Source: Nitrospinota bacterium (GTDB lineage Bacteria; Nitrospinota; Nitrospinia; Nitrospinales; VA-1). Taken from it: 9,029 nt of DNA. Numbering within the stretch: the first letter of the stretch is position 1; every line of letters starts with the position of its first letter. Both the position numbers and the translations under genes were made by a program. Under the pieces are notes generated by a model that was given only the letters and a program-made list of their open reading frames with translations, was not told where the DNA came from and made no database searches. Location: positions 1-9,029 of the forward strand of contig PCCT01000026.1 in NCBI GenBank assembly GCA_002731985.1, given 5' to 3'. Below are positions 1-6,635 of the stretch, in pieces.

Positions 1-2885
1 TATGGCAAATCGAACTCGGGGTTCAACCGAATAGCATTCTGAAGTTCCATTACCGCAAGTTCCACATTTTTCTGAAATGAAAAAGCCAGCCCCATGTACA
101 GGCTTATCTCACTATCGCCAGTATGCCACTCACGGGCAGATTTTAATACTTCCAACGCTTTCTCAGGTTCCTTGTTGGTCAAATAAAGCTGGGCCAAAGC
201 AATATTCCCAAAGAGATAGAATGGATTGACCTCCAGAGTTCTTTTATATGCAATCTCCGCCGCGCTGAAACGCTCCAGCCCTTTAAGAACGTTGCCCATG
301 TTGAGCCAGGCCAGCACATGTTCTGGGTCTCGCTTGAGGATTTGCCCATAAATTTCGACAGCACGAGCGGCGTTACCCATTTCATATGCTGATTTGGCCT
401 GATCCAGTAATCCATCAACTCTATTCCGGCGTTTGATCTCTGAAACCTGACTCTCCGAACGTTCGGTCGCTTCAATATCTTTCAAAACACTCAGGCGACT
501 TGTTTCATCCAATTGACTGAACTCTAAAAGCGACGAATCAATTTTGACGAATGGGGTGAGTTGGCGCACCAGAACATCTCGCTCGTCCTTGTATATATAT
601 CTTGGCGCGTTAAATTCCAAGAGAGAATTATCATCAGTGTGAATGGGGGCCTCTTCTCCAAACTCCAGTATGCGTTCCTTATTCATAATCAGAAGACTCA
701 TCAGGTCGCGCACCTTATGTACTCCTATCCCATGAAGATCCTTACCTCGTACTTCATCTGACAAAAGCTCATCCACCTTTTCATAAGGAAGCTTCAATTC
801 AGAGTCCGACCCAATGAGCAAGTAGTCGTCGCCAACTATCGATTCCCACAGTGTCACAGACTCAAAGGTTCCTGCAAAGGTACGTGCAACCGACTTAAAA
901 CTCATCGGACTCATATTGGTGTGAACCCAGATACAGGCGACTCCTCCCGGGTTGAGCCGTTTTTTCATCAGCTCAAAAAAATTGATGGTAAATAACGCGC
1001 CGACACCTGATATCCATGGATTGGAAGGCTCGGAAACAATGACATCATATTTCCGGTCCGCCAGGGCCACATGGTTTCTTCCATCCGCAACGATAAGCTT
1101 TAGTCTTTTATCATCCAAAGCATGGTGGTTGAAGGGATCAAAAAAACGGGAACCTTCAATCACCGCTGAAGAAATTTCCACAAGGTCCACAGACTTCACC
1201 GGAAACTGCTCCACAGCTCCCAGGGTAATACCGCTTCCCTGTCCAATAACCAATGCCGATTCGGGATCAGGGTGCAAAAGCATGGGAAGATATCCAGAGA
1301 GCAATTGCGTACGCATATCCATAGCCAGAGAGGCGTCTGTTTTTCCGTTAACACGCAAGAAAATATTTCCCGATACAGAAAGCTCTGTCGTAACGGTTGT
1401 GTGTGTGCCTTCCCGGTAAAACAAAATTTTGTTGGTCTTGGCTTCAGCCTCACTGAGGTCACCTATCCGATAAGGCATGTAAGATCCGCTGGAGATAACC
1501 GATTTATCCCAAGGCTCCATGGACCGTCCCCACAAAAAACAAACGACCAGAATCGCTGGCAACACATACATTTTGACATTCAGGCTGAATCCCGGAGACA
1601 TCACCAGCAAAGCAAATCCGATCAACATGTTCAAAACCACAGCCACCAGGATCGTATTTTGAATGCCAATCCATGGGATCAGCACAAACCCAGCCAAAAA
1701 CGATCCAACGATAGTTCCTACAGTGTTGGAAGCATAAACCTTCCCAATCGAATGGCCCAATGTATCCAACTTACGAGCCACCAGCCGGATCACTATTGGA
1801 AACTGCCCCCCCATACAAAATGTTGGAATAAACAAAAGGGAGAATATCACCAGAAAAACGGACCACTGTATTGAAGCAAACTCCATGCTCCAGTTCTGGT
1901 ACACCCATCGATTAACAAATGGCACGTCTCCAAACAGGGGAAGCGCCATCAACGCGGAAACACCTATCGCGGCCTGTAGAATCCCGAAGACTGCCAGCGG
2001 ATGCTTTAACTGGTTCACCTTGCGGGAAAACGCGACCGTCCCCAAAGCCAGACCCAGAATAAACGTGGTCAGGATAAGGCTGAATGCGTAAACGGATGAT
2101 CCCAGTAAAAGTGAAAATATCCGGTTCCATGCCACCTGATAGGCCAAGGCACACAAACCGGAAAATCCAAATGCCAGTAAAATGGGAATCGCGTTAGATA
2201 TAGACGGGTCCTTTTCTATTTCCTTGTCTTCGGTGGTGGGTTCTTCATGTTCGTCTCGGCTCATACGCGGACGAAACAGCAAAAATATTACGATGGCGAT
2301 TCCGATGTTTAACGCGGCCGCAAACCAAATGGTGGACAGGATCCCCCATAGCCGCATGAACAAAAACGCGCTGGATAATGCTCCAAAAACAGCTCCAAAA
2401 GTATTCAGCGAATACAGAGTCCCCACATCCCGGCCGATAAATGCGGAATCTCGTGAAACATATTTGCTTAAAACCGGAAGCGTCGCCCCCATAAAAGAAG
2501 TCGGCACCAGTAAGATAACCCCGCAAATTAAAAACCGATACAAACTGACGAGAGTGTATGACTCGGTCTGCGTCTGATAAACCCACAGGAAGAGTGGAGA
2601 AGCCCACTCAATCATGGAAGGGATCAGTAGGCAGTAAATCCCGATGGCTCCCTCAAGAACGGCGTACAGGGCCAGCGGGTTGCTCTTTTTATCAATCCAG
2701 CGTCCGCCAAGGTAACTGCCCAGGGCAAGCCCGGTCATAAACATGGTCAGCACAGTGGCAACTGAATAGTGAGTGTTGCCCATAACGCGGGTTAATAGCC
2801 GCGTCCAAACTACCTCATAGATAAGACCTGTAGCGCCGGAAATAAAAAAGAAAATGAATATCCAGAATCTGGATTGGGGATTCAA
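1..2885 (-). CDS. Fused membrane transporter-like / spermidine synthase-like protein with C-terminal TPRs (partial, C-terminus beyond window)
   Basis: 961 codons are open with no stop before the left edge. The N-terminal half is polytopic and made of two related halves: SGATGLIYEVVWTRLL at residues 16-31 recurs as SGLCALAYQVAWNRIF at 242-257, and each half later has a P-T-x-x-M-G motif and an S-x-N-T-x-G motif. After residue about 455 comes a Rossmann domain of the spermidine synthase/methyltransferase type: VIGQGSG (546-552), VDLVEIS (566-572), ADG (600-602) and SEPSNPW (618-624). SEPSNPW stands where true aminopropyltransferases carry an Asp-rich motif, so polyamine synthesis is not assured. 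Tetratricopeptide repeats follow from about 823 (motifs such as AWLNMGNVLKGLERFSAAE) to the edge. Start: an in-frame TAA lies three codons upstream, and TTG at 2885 is the only start that keeps the first membrane helix. The next Met (VMGNTHYS) would remove it. The Shine-Dalgarno is weak (AGGT). Fused proteins of this type are common in environmental bacteria, but their substrates are unknown. Confidence 0.88.
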   Translation of the reverse strand, partial: MNPQSRFWIFIFFFISGATGLIYEVVWTRLLTRVMGNTHYSVATVLTMFMTGLALGSYLGGRWIDKKSNPLALYAVLEGAIGIYCLLIPSMIEWASPLFLWVYQTQTESYTLVSLYRFLICGVILLVPTSFMGATLPVLSKYVSRDSAFIGRDVGTLYSLNTFGAVFGALSSAFLFMRLWGILSTIWFAAALNIGIAIVIFLLFRPRMSRDEHEEPTTEDKEIEKDPSISNAIPILLAFGFSGLCALAYQVAWNRIFSLLLGSSVYAFSLILTTFILGLALGTVAFSRKVNQLKHPLAVFGILQAAIGVSALMALPLFGDVPFVNRWVYQNWSMEFASIQWSVFLVIFSLLFIPTFCMGGQFPIVIRLVARKLDTLGHSIGKVYASNTVGTIVGSFLAGFVLIPWIGIQNTILVAVVLNMLIGFALLVMSPGFSLNVKMYVLPAILVVCFLWGRSMEPWDKSVISSGSYMPYRIGDLSEAEAKTNKILFYREGTHTTVTTELSVSGNIFLRVNGKTDASLAMDMRTQLLSGYLPMLLHPDPESALVIGQGSGITLGAVEQFPVKSVDLVEISSAVIEGSRFFDPFNHHALDDKRLKLIVADGRNHVALADRKYDVIVSEPSNPWISGVGALFTINFFELMKKRLNPGGVACIWVHTNMSPMSFKSVARTFAGTFESVTLWESIVGDDYLLIGSDSELKLPYEKVDELLSDEVRGKDLHGIGVHKVRDLMSLLIMNKERILEFGEEAPIHTDDNSLLEFNAPRYIYKDERDVLVRQLTPFVKIDSSLLEFSQLDETSRLSVLKDIEATERSESQVSEIKRRNRVDGLLDQAKSAYEMGNAARAVEIYGQILKRDPEHVLAWLNMGNVLKGLERFSAAEIAYKRTLEVNPFYLFGNIALAQLYLTNKEPEKALEVLKSAREWHTGDSEISLYMGLAFSFQKNVELAVMELQNAIRLNPEFDLP

Positions 2886-2919
2886 GGGGGTTTACCTGGA
2901 AATATTTCTGGGTTAGAGA

Positions 2920-3031
2920 GGGTTTACCACTGCAAAAATAGTAGGAAAAAAATGTCGCCCTGAGCCCAGTCGAAGGGCCCACCCGTTGGGCACCTACGAC
3001 TTTCAATAAAATTGCGGGCGGTGGTAAACCC
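2920..3031. repeat. Intergenic element bounded by 11-bp perfect inverted repeats
   Basis: GGGTTTACCAC (2920-2930) is matched by its exact reverse complement GTGGTAAACCC (3021-3031). A further GGGTTTACC lies at 2888-2896, in direct orientation to the first arm. The interior contains a GCCCA/TGGGC hairpin (2977-2991) and one CTGAGC-type dyad. Read on the minus strand, the dyad is followed by ATTTTTTTCC, so it could end transcription from the SUMF1-type gene upstream. There is no ORF and no clear target-site duplication. The size suits a small non-coding repeat or MITE, but a second copy is not available here. Confidence 0.45.
2954..2978 (-). repeat. CTGAGC...GTCGAAG dyad repeat, copy 1
   Basis: The core reads CTGAGCCCAGTCGAAG on the plus strand, bracketed by GCCCT/AGGGC arms that can form a hairpin. 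It belongs to the type of short imperfect palindrome often scattered between bacterial genes. It is inverted relative to the copy at 3047-3069. It lies downstream of the SUMF1-type gene and upstream of the fused transporter gene. Confidence 0.6.
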
Positions 3032-3046
3032 ATTTAAAAATACAAA

Positions 3047-3069
3047 TGCTTCGACAAGCTCAGCACGAC
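3047..3069 (+). repeat. CTGAGC...GTCGAAG dyad repeat, copy 2
   Basis: The reverse complement has the core CTGAGCTTGTCGAAG, one base shorter in the middle than copy 1, with TGCT/AGCA arms. It lies 30 bp beyond the stop of the SUMF1-type gene. The two copies face each other about 70 bp apart, so their transcripts could also pair with each other. Confidence 0.6.
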
Positions 3070-3098
3070 ACAAAATAACTAATTGGAGGCGAGAAGAA

Positions 3099-3998
3099 CT
3101 ATTTCTTCACGTCTACCTTGGATAAACCACAGCGGAAGCCCAGCACCGCATCTTTTCTGCCTTCAGTCGCCGCAAACCTTTTTGAGTTACGAACATCAAC
3201 CGTTCGTGAATCCCATGACCCACCTCGGAAAACCCGATTTTTTCCTTGCTCGGGTCCGGTTGGATTCATCATCGGCGCACCTTGGTAATAAAACTGATCG
3301 TAAATATCCTCGACCCACTCCGAAACATTTCCGGACATATCGTGAACTCCGTAAACGCTTCTTCCCATGGGGAAACTGCCAACGGGTGCCATGAATTCAA
3401 AACCGTCCTGTTTCCCAGCTAGGTTAACCCGTTTCTCCTGGTATTTATTTCCCCAGGGAAATTCCAGACCATGTGTTCCTCGGGCGGCTTTTTCCCATTC
3501 AGCCTCTCTCAAAAGCCTTTTGCCCCCCCATTTACAGTAATTGACCGCATCGTACCAGGAAACTCCAACCACTGGAAAATCAGGTGTCTCCAGGATCTTC
3601 TCATCCCCTTGTAAAAAAGGAAATGACGGCTTAACATAACCGGCATTTTTACGAAACAGATTATAAGCTTTAACCGACACCTCATACTTATCCACATAAA
3701 ATGCGTCCAGATAAATTTCCTGCTGTGGCTTTTCATCAAATCCGCCACTGTCTGACCCACGCGTAAAGACCCCTTCGGGAACCAGTATCATTTCCTGTCC
3801 ATCATCTCCAAGCATGGTTTCGTAGACACTGAAATCTCTGTTATCCTCCTCAACCGCCTGGGTAGCCTTGGTGGCAAGTCGGCGTACTTTTTCATCGTAG
3901 TCGACAGATTTTTTGATCTCCCACACAATCACGAGTATAAAGAGAACCGATATAGCAAAACAGGCAATGATGCCTATCATCAAATTCTTATCTTTCAT
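3099..3998 (-). CDS. Membrane-anchored SUMF1/FGE-sulfatase-domain protein lacking FGE catalytic cysteines
   Basis: 299 residues. An N-terminal membrane helix (about 7-27) is followed by a charged linker and then a formylglycine-generating-enzyme-like domain (about 69-293). The family landmarks appear in order: MILVPEGVFTRGSD (70-83), FPVVGVSWYDAVNYCKWGGK (141-160), LLREAEWEKAARG (162-174), PWG (181-183), GNVSEWVED (223-231), FRGGSWDSR (258-265) and GFRC (287-290). Genuine FGEs oxidise a sulfatase cysteine using a Cys pair just after the GGS[WY] motif. Here that stretch is SWDSRTVDVRNSKR, with no Cys. The protein is therefore probably a non-FGE member with a binding, scaffold or other enzymatic role. 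One N-terminal helix and no further hydrophobic segment suggest an anchored domain facing the periplasm. No sulfatase gene is nearby. The Shine-Dalgarno is weak, but a good promoter lies 36 bp upstream of the start. Confidence 0.9.
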   Translation of the reverse strand: MKDKNLMIGIIACFAISVLFILVIVWEIKKSVDYDEKVRRLATKATQAVEEDNRDFSVYETMLGDDGQEMILVPEGVFTRGSDSGGFDEKPQQEIYLDAFYVDKYEVSVKAYNLFRKNAGYVKPSFPFLQGDEKILETPDFPVVGVSWYDAVNYCKWGGKRLLREAEWEKAARGTHGLEFPWGNKYQEKRVNLAGKQDGFEFMAPVGSFPMGRSVYGVHDMSGNVSEWVEDIYDQFYYQGAPMMNPTGPEQGKNRVFRGGSWDSRTVDVRNSKRFAATEGRKDAVLGFRCGLSKVDVKK

Positions 3999-4033
3999 AT
4001 TTTTAGAACCAAGTTTGCGATAGTGATTTCCCG

Positions 4034-4061
4034 ATTATATTTTAAAAGATTTATAAAGCAA
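4034..4061 (-). promoter_or_regulatory. Candidate sigma70 promoter for the SUMF1-type gene
   Basis: On the minus strand, a perfect -10 TATAAT (4034-4039) lies 16 bp from a weak -35 TTGCTT (4056-4061). It predicts a leader of about 30 nt before the ATG at 3998. Confidence 0.5.
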
Positions 4062-4092
4062 TCCTTTAAATTCACAAATCAACCAGCAACCA

Positions 4093-4121
4093 TCGACACC
4101 ACGCAGTCCATTTGCTATAAA
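4093..4121 (+). promoter_or_regulatory. Candidate sigma70 promoter for the HisN-type gene
   Basis: TCGACA (4093-4098, 5/6 to the -35 consensus), a 17-bp spacer, then TGC-TATAAA, an extended -10 (4113-4121). The predicted leader is about 28 nt. The block ATTTGCTATAA here recurs exactly at 7982-7992 in front of the DUF1566 gene. Confidence 0.6.
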
Positions 4122-4155
4122 AGAAATTCCAAATACTTTTCAGCGGAGAAACCTC

Positions 4156-4944
4156 ATGGACCTTCTGGAAGCTAAAGATGCAGCCTTATCCTATCTAAAA
4201 ACCTCCAATCGGGAGATCATGAAGTGGTTCCGTACTGATATAACAGTCGAAGCCAAATCCGATCAGAGTCCAGTCACCATCGCTGACCGCAAGGCAGAGG
4301 AGATTTTACGCAAAAAGATTTCAAGTGCCTATCCTGGTCACGGCATCATTGGCGAAGAGTTTGGTGAAAGTGATGTGAAATCGGAATGGGTGTGGACGAT
4401 TGACCCGATTGATGGAACCCGCTCATTCATCCGCGGACTGCCCCTGTTTGCTTCCCTGGTGGCCCTGCTCCACAAAGGTGAACCTGTTATGGGGATAATC
4501 TCCCTTCCGGCCCTGGGTGAAACTGTGTGGGCCGTTAAGGGAAAAGGAAGTTATTGCGGCGACCAGCGCCTTGGTGTTTCTCAACACGGAAGCATTAAAG
4601 GCGCATTCGTTGGGGTCGCCGACCAGTACTGCTTCAAAGAAAAAAAATGCATGAATCTGCTCAACCGGCTGAATCGAGAAGCCGAGATTGTACGCACCTA
4701 CCCCGACGCATTTGGCCACTTGATGGCCATCCGTGGTGCGATTGACGTTATGGTTGACCCGTGGGCATACATATGGGATTTCGCGCCTTGTAAAGTTATC
4801 GTCAAGGAAGCGGGAGGTGAGTTCTCTAACTTTACAGGCAACAAAGCGGGAATCGATGCAGGAAACGCAATATCTGGGAACCCCCGACTGGTAAAAGCTA
4901 TTAGAAAAATGATCCAAGAAGGGAACCGCCGCAAACAGGCGTAA
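4156..4944 (+). CDS. hisN: Inositol monophosphatase-family phosphatase, probably histidinol-phosphatase HisN type
   Basis: 262 residues, the usual length for the family. It is a predicted cytoplasmic Mg2+-dependent phosphatase, and the metal and phosphate motifs are complete: SPVTIADRKAE (38-48), GEE (66-68), DPIDGT (83-88) and WDFAP (207-211), followed by KEAGGEFSNFTG. Expected metal ligands are E67, D83, D86 and D208. The sequence DGTRSFIRGLPLFASLVAL after the metal site is closer to the HisN group (DGT-R-S-F, G-L-P-L-F) than to SuhB or CysQ, which points to dephosphorylation of L-histidinol phosphate. No other his gene is present, so the substrate stays an inference; inositol-1-phosphate or another sugar phosphate is possible. 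The start has a GGAG about 9 nt upstream and its own promoter. The gene ends 2 bp from the stop of the convergent DUF2203 gene. A run of eight A residues lies near position 4640 without breaking the frame. Confidence 0.85.
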   Translation: MDLLEAKDAALSYLKTSNREIMKWFRTDITVEAKSDQSPVTIADRKAEEILRKKISSAYPGHGIIGEEFGESDVKSEWVWTIDPIDGTRSFIRGLPLFASLVALLHKGEPVMGIISLPALGETVWAVKGKGSYCGDQRLGVSQHGSIKGAFVGVADQYCFKEKKCMNLLNRLNREAEIVRTYPDAFGHLMAIRGAIDVMVDPWAYIWDFAPCKVIVKEAGGEFSNFTGNKAGIDAGNAISGNPRLVKAIRKMIQEGNRRKQA

Positions 4945-4946
4945 AA

Positions 4947-5330
4947 TCAGATTCGCTGACGTCCGGCGAATCCTGCCTGAATGTCGTGCCAGTACTCGAT
5001 CTTCGGCTCCGGACTTTTCCAGCAAAAATAGACTTCCCTCCCGTCCCGAAGAGCCAGAAAATCTACAAGTCCGTTCTTAATCCCTTTTAATATGCACCCT
5101 CGAGACTCTAGCCTTTCAGACATAAAGTTTATCTGTAGAATACAGTTCACATAGTCAGTTCCTTCCACACTTCCTCCATTGAGCTGGGCATTCTCCCTAG
5201 CCTTTTTCACATCGGGATATTTATGAGTCAAATCGTTCATCAACCCCTGTAAACGCGGGACATCAACCAGTAGCTGAGGGACAACTGCATTGGCCTCATC
5301 GATTGTAAAATATTTATCTTCGGTAGACAT
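4947..5330 (-). CDS. DUF2203 family protein
   Basis: 127 residues matching the DUF2203 pattern from end to end: KYFTIDEANAVVPQLL near the N-terminus, a helical middle, then GCILKGIKNGLVDFLALRDG, REVYFCWKSPEP and the C-terminal WHDIQAGFAGRQRI. The function of the family is unknown; it appears to be a small soluble protein. I chose the ATG at 5330 because GGAGGGGG lies directly upstream and because family homology begins there. A longer reading from 5378 adds a hydrophobic stretch (MLVFFLIILSAC) that mimics a lipoprotein signal but is unlikely to be translated. The gene converges on the HisN-type gene with 2 bp between stops, leaving no room for a dedicated terminator. Confidence 0.9.
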   Translation of the reverse strand: MSTEDKYFTIDEANAVVPQLLVDVPRLQGLMNDLTHKYPDVKKARENAQLNGGSVEGTDYVNCILQINFMSERLESRGCILKGIKNGLVDFLALRDGREVYFCWKSPEPKIEYWHDIQAGFAGRQRI

Positions 5331-5489
5331 ATCCCCCTCCAGACAGGCGGAAAGAATGATTAGGAAAAATACTAACAATTAAAAAATGACAATTATGTTG
5401 AGCAGATCGACCCCACACACCCTTTTGATTCTAAATACATCCTCGACCAAGCACAACACTTACCACATGTAGGTTTATAGACCACAAAA

Positions 5490-5518
5490 TTATCAGTCTT
5501 TACCCTATACCTTATAAA
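5490..5518 (+). promoter_or_regulatory. Candidate sigma70 promoter for the first secreted paralog
   Basis: TTATCA (5490-5495, 4/6), a 17-bp spacer and TATAAA (5513-5518, 5/6). It predicts a leader of about 55 nt that would contain the TAGTATTAC motif at 5531-5547. The rest of 5331-5576 holds no gene that I can see. Confidence 0.4.
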
Positions 5519-5530
5519 AAAACTAATTGC

Positions 5531-5547
5531 TAGTATTACTCAGGTTT
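5531..5547 (+). promoter_or_regulatory. Leader motif shared by the two paralogs, copy 1
   Basis: TAGTATTACTCAGGTTT starts 49 nt before the preferred ATG. It aligns with TAGTACTACCGGGTTT ahead of the second paralog with one gap and few mismatches, and in both cases AATC and an SD site follow. It could be a regulatory site or a relic of the duplication. Confidence 0.3.
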
Positions 5548-5579
5548 TTTTTCTAATCTTATTTACTAAGGAGTAGATG

Positions 5580-6035
5580 ATGAAAAAAGTGATTTCGTTT
5601 TTGGCAATTAGTTTGTTTTTGGGATTCACCGCATTGAATGCCAATGCTGACTCTCTGATTCCAGGCGCTAATTATTCAGGCTCAGTGGATAGCAGTGTTA
5701 TGGGTGTAGGCCAGACCCTGATGCAATTCGGCGCTAATGATCGCGCGCACGCAAACTATGTAGCCGTACGGTCTGGTGCAGCCCAAGCAAGAAACAACAC
5801 GATCAGCACTTCTGCAGATTGGCAGTTCGGTTCCTCTCAGTCAGAGAATGTGTGGAAACAGTGGAGAACTTTAGAAGACACGGGCAACGTTACTGGTTTG
5901 GTTGTAGGTGACTGCCGTGGAGATAACTCCAGCGATACTTACCGCCGTACAATGGGCCAAAACCGAGACGGTTACATGACGGAACATCTGGTATCCAACG
6001 CTGATTGTCAAAAAAATCATGCGACACTTAAGTAA
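5580..6035 (+). CDS. Secreted small protein, paralog A of an unrecognised family
   Basis: 151 residues. A signal peptide (MKK, hydrophobic core to about residue 18, then ANA at 21-23) should be cleaved before DSLIPGA. The mature part is about 128 residues, rich in Asn, Asp, Gly and Ser. It shares long blocks with the gene at 6636: SVMGVG (39-44), DRAHANYV (54-61), ADW-FGSSQSE (79-89), GDC-GDN (110-116) and YRR-MGQNRDGYMTE (121-135). Two Cys (112 and 143) are conserved in the paralog and could form a disulfide after export. ATG codons are adjacent at 5577 and 5580; AAGGAG at 5568-5573 is too close to the first and ideally placed for the second. A strong terminator follows, so the gene is probably monocistronic. 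I recognise no domain and assign no function. Confidence 0.85.
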   Translation: MKKVISFLAISLFLGFTALNANADSLIPGANYSGSVDSSVMGVGQTLMQFGANDRAHANYVAVRSGAAQARNNTISTSADWQFGSSQSENVWKQWRTLEDTGNVTGLVVGDCRGDNSSDTYRRTMGQNRDGYMTEHLVSNADCQKNHATLK

Positions 6036-6077
6036 TTTATAGAATCATATAGTGTGCACATTTGAATTAAATTATTA

Positions 6078-6112
6078 AGCCGATAGAATCTTGGTTCTAT
6101 CGGCTTTTTTTT
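6078..6112 (+). terminator. Rho-independent terminator after paralog A
   Basis: An 11-bp perfect stem, AGCCGATAGAA / TTCTATCGGCT, closes a 6-nt TCTTGG loop and runs into eight T residues (6105-6112). It lies 43 bp after the stop codon. Confidence 0.92.
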
Positions 6113-6424
6113 ATCTGGAGATCGCCTTTCCTGCCAACGAGAGCTGAGCACCAGTGCAAAGGTCCTCTTCGCCATCGAGCCCGAGAATCGACTGGATATT
6201 TACATCCTCCCCTTAGTCTTTCCATCAACATTACCCTCAAATGGGAAGCCCATTACCAAATCCATAAAGTCTGAGTCAAAACCCCTCAACCTTGTCCCCA
6301 AAATAATATCCCGTGAAGGCTATAGGGCCATAAAAAAACAATAGGTTCCACAGGAAGCTCGGGTATCAGAACAAGCCAGGTCTTCGCGGTAGGATTATCC
6401 CTACTCGTAGCAGGTGTTTTTTTA

Positions 6425-6453
6425 TTGACAAATGCTCAATAAGATTATAAATT
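6425..6453 (+). promoter_or_regulatory. Candidate sigma70 promoter for paralog B
   Basis: TTGACA (6425-6430) is a perfect -35. The -10 is TATAAA (6446-6451, 15-bp spacer) or TAAATT (6448-6453, 17-bp spacer). This would give a leader of about 175 nt before the gene at 6636, long enough for leader-based control, though I recognise no riboswitch. Confidence 0.5.
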
Positions 6454-6588
6454 CTGCACATCGTAAGGGATTTTACATTTGTTTTGTCAGTCCATACGGG
6501 AATATCTGAGATACATAAAAACATCAGAATTAGTCTGGTGGGAGGCGGCTAAACGGACTCGGCGCTTATTAATTTCATTTACTTGTAT

Positions 6589-6604
6589 TAGTACTACCGG
6601 GTTT
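6589..6604 (+). promoter_or_regulatory. Leader motif shared by the two paralogs, copy 2
   Basis: TAGTACTACCGGGTTT starts 47 nt before the ATG, nearly the same distance as the related motif ahead of paralog A. Confidence 0.3.
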
Positions 6605-6635
6605 ATCAGCAATCATTTTTAGGGGAGGCTTAGGA

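Larger units (their letters stand above)
6113..6635 (+). other. 520-bp interval between the paralogs without a convincing gene
   Basis: No frame on either strand carries a plausible start-to-stop gene. The contents I can name are: an open stretch at 6326-6442 without a start codon, whose translation ends QVFAVGLSLLVAGVFLLTNA-Q-stop and looks like the end of a membrane protein; a GTAGG/CCTAC hairpin near 6394-6409 with a T-run about 10 nt beyond; the promoter at 6425-6453; and the shared leader motif at 6589-6604. Confidence 0.5.

Noticed and set aside
952..2740. Several plus-strand open frames of 60-200 codons opposite the large minus-strand gene
   Set aside because: They lie antisense to a 961-codon frame with clear domain motifs, and their translations have no recognisable features.
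3099..3320. SUMF1 C-terminus as the variable region of a diversity-generating retroelement
   Set aside because: No reverse transcriptase and no second template-like copy of this segment is seen in the window.
3083..3394. Plus-strand open frame over the 3' end of the SUMF1-type gene
   Set aside because: It is antisense to conserved FGE-domain motifs and has no features of its own.
4636..4648. Run of eight A residues in the HisN-type gene as a frameshift or phase-variation site
   Set aside because: The frame continues intact through all catalytic motifs, and a single A8 run is weak evidence for programmed slippage.
4423..5025. 200-codon minus-strand frame across the HisN-type and DUF2203 genes
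   Set aside because: It is antisense to a complete phosphatase with all catalytic motifs, and it overlaps the end of the DUF2203 gene in another frame.
5331..5378. N-terminal extension of the DUF2203 protein resembling a lipoprotein signal (LSAC)
   Set aside because: GGAGGGGG directly before the internal ATG at 5330, and family homology starting there, favour the short form; DUF2203 proteins are not known to be lipoproteins.
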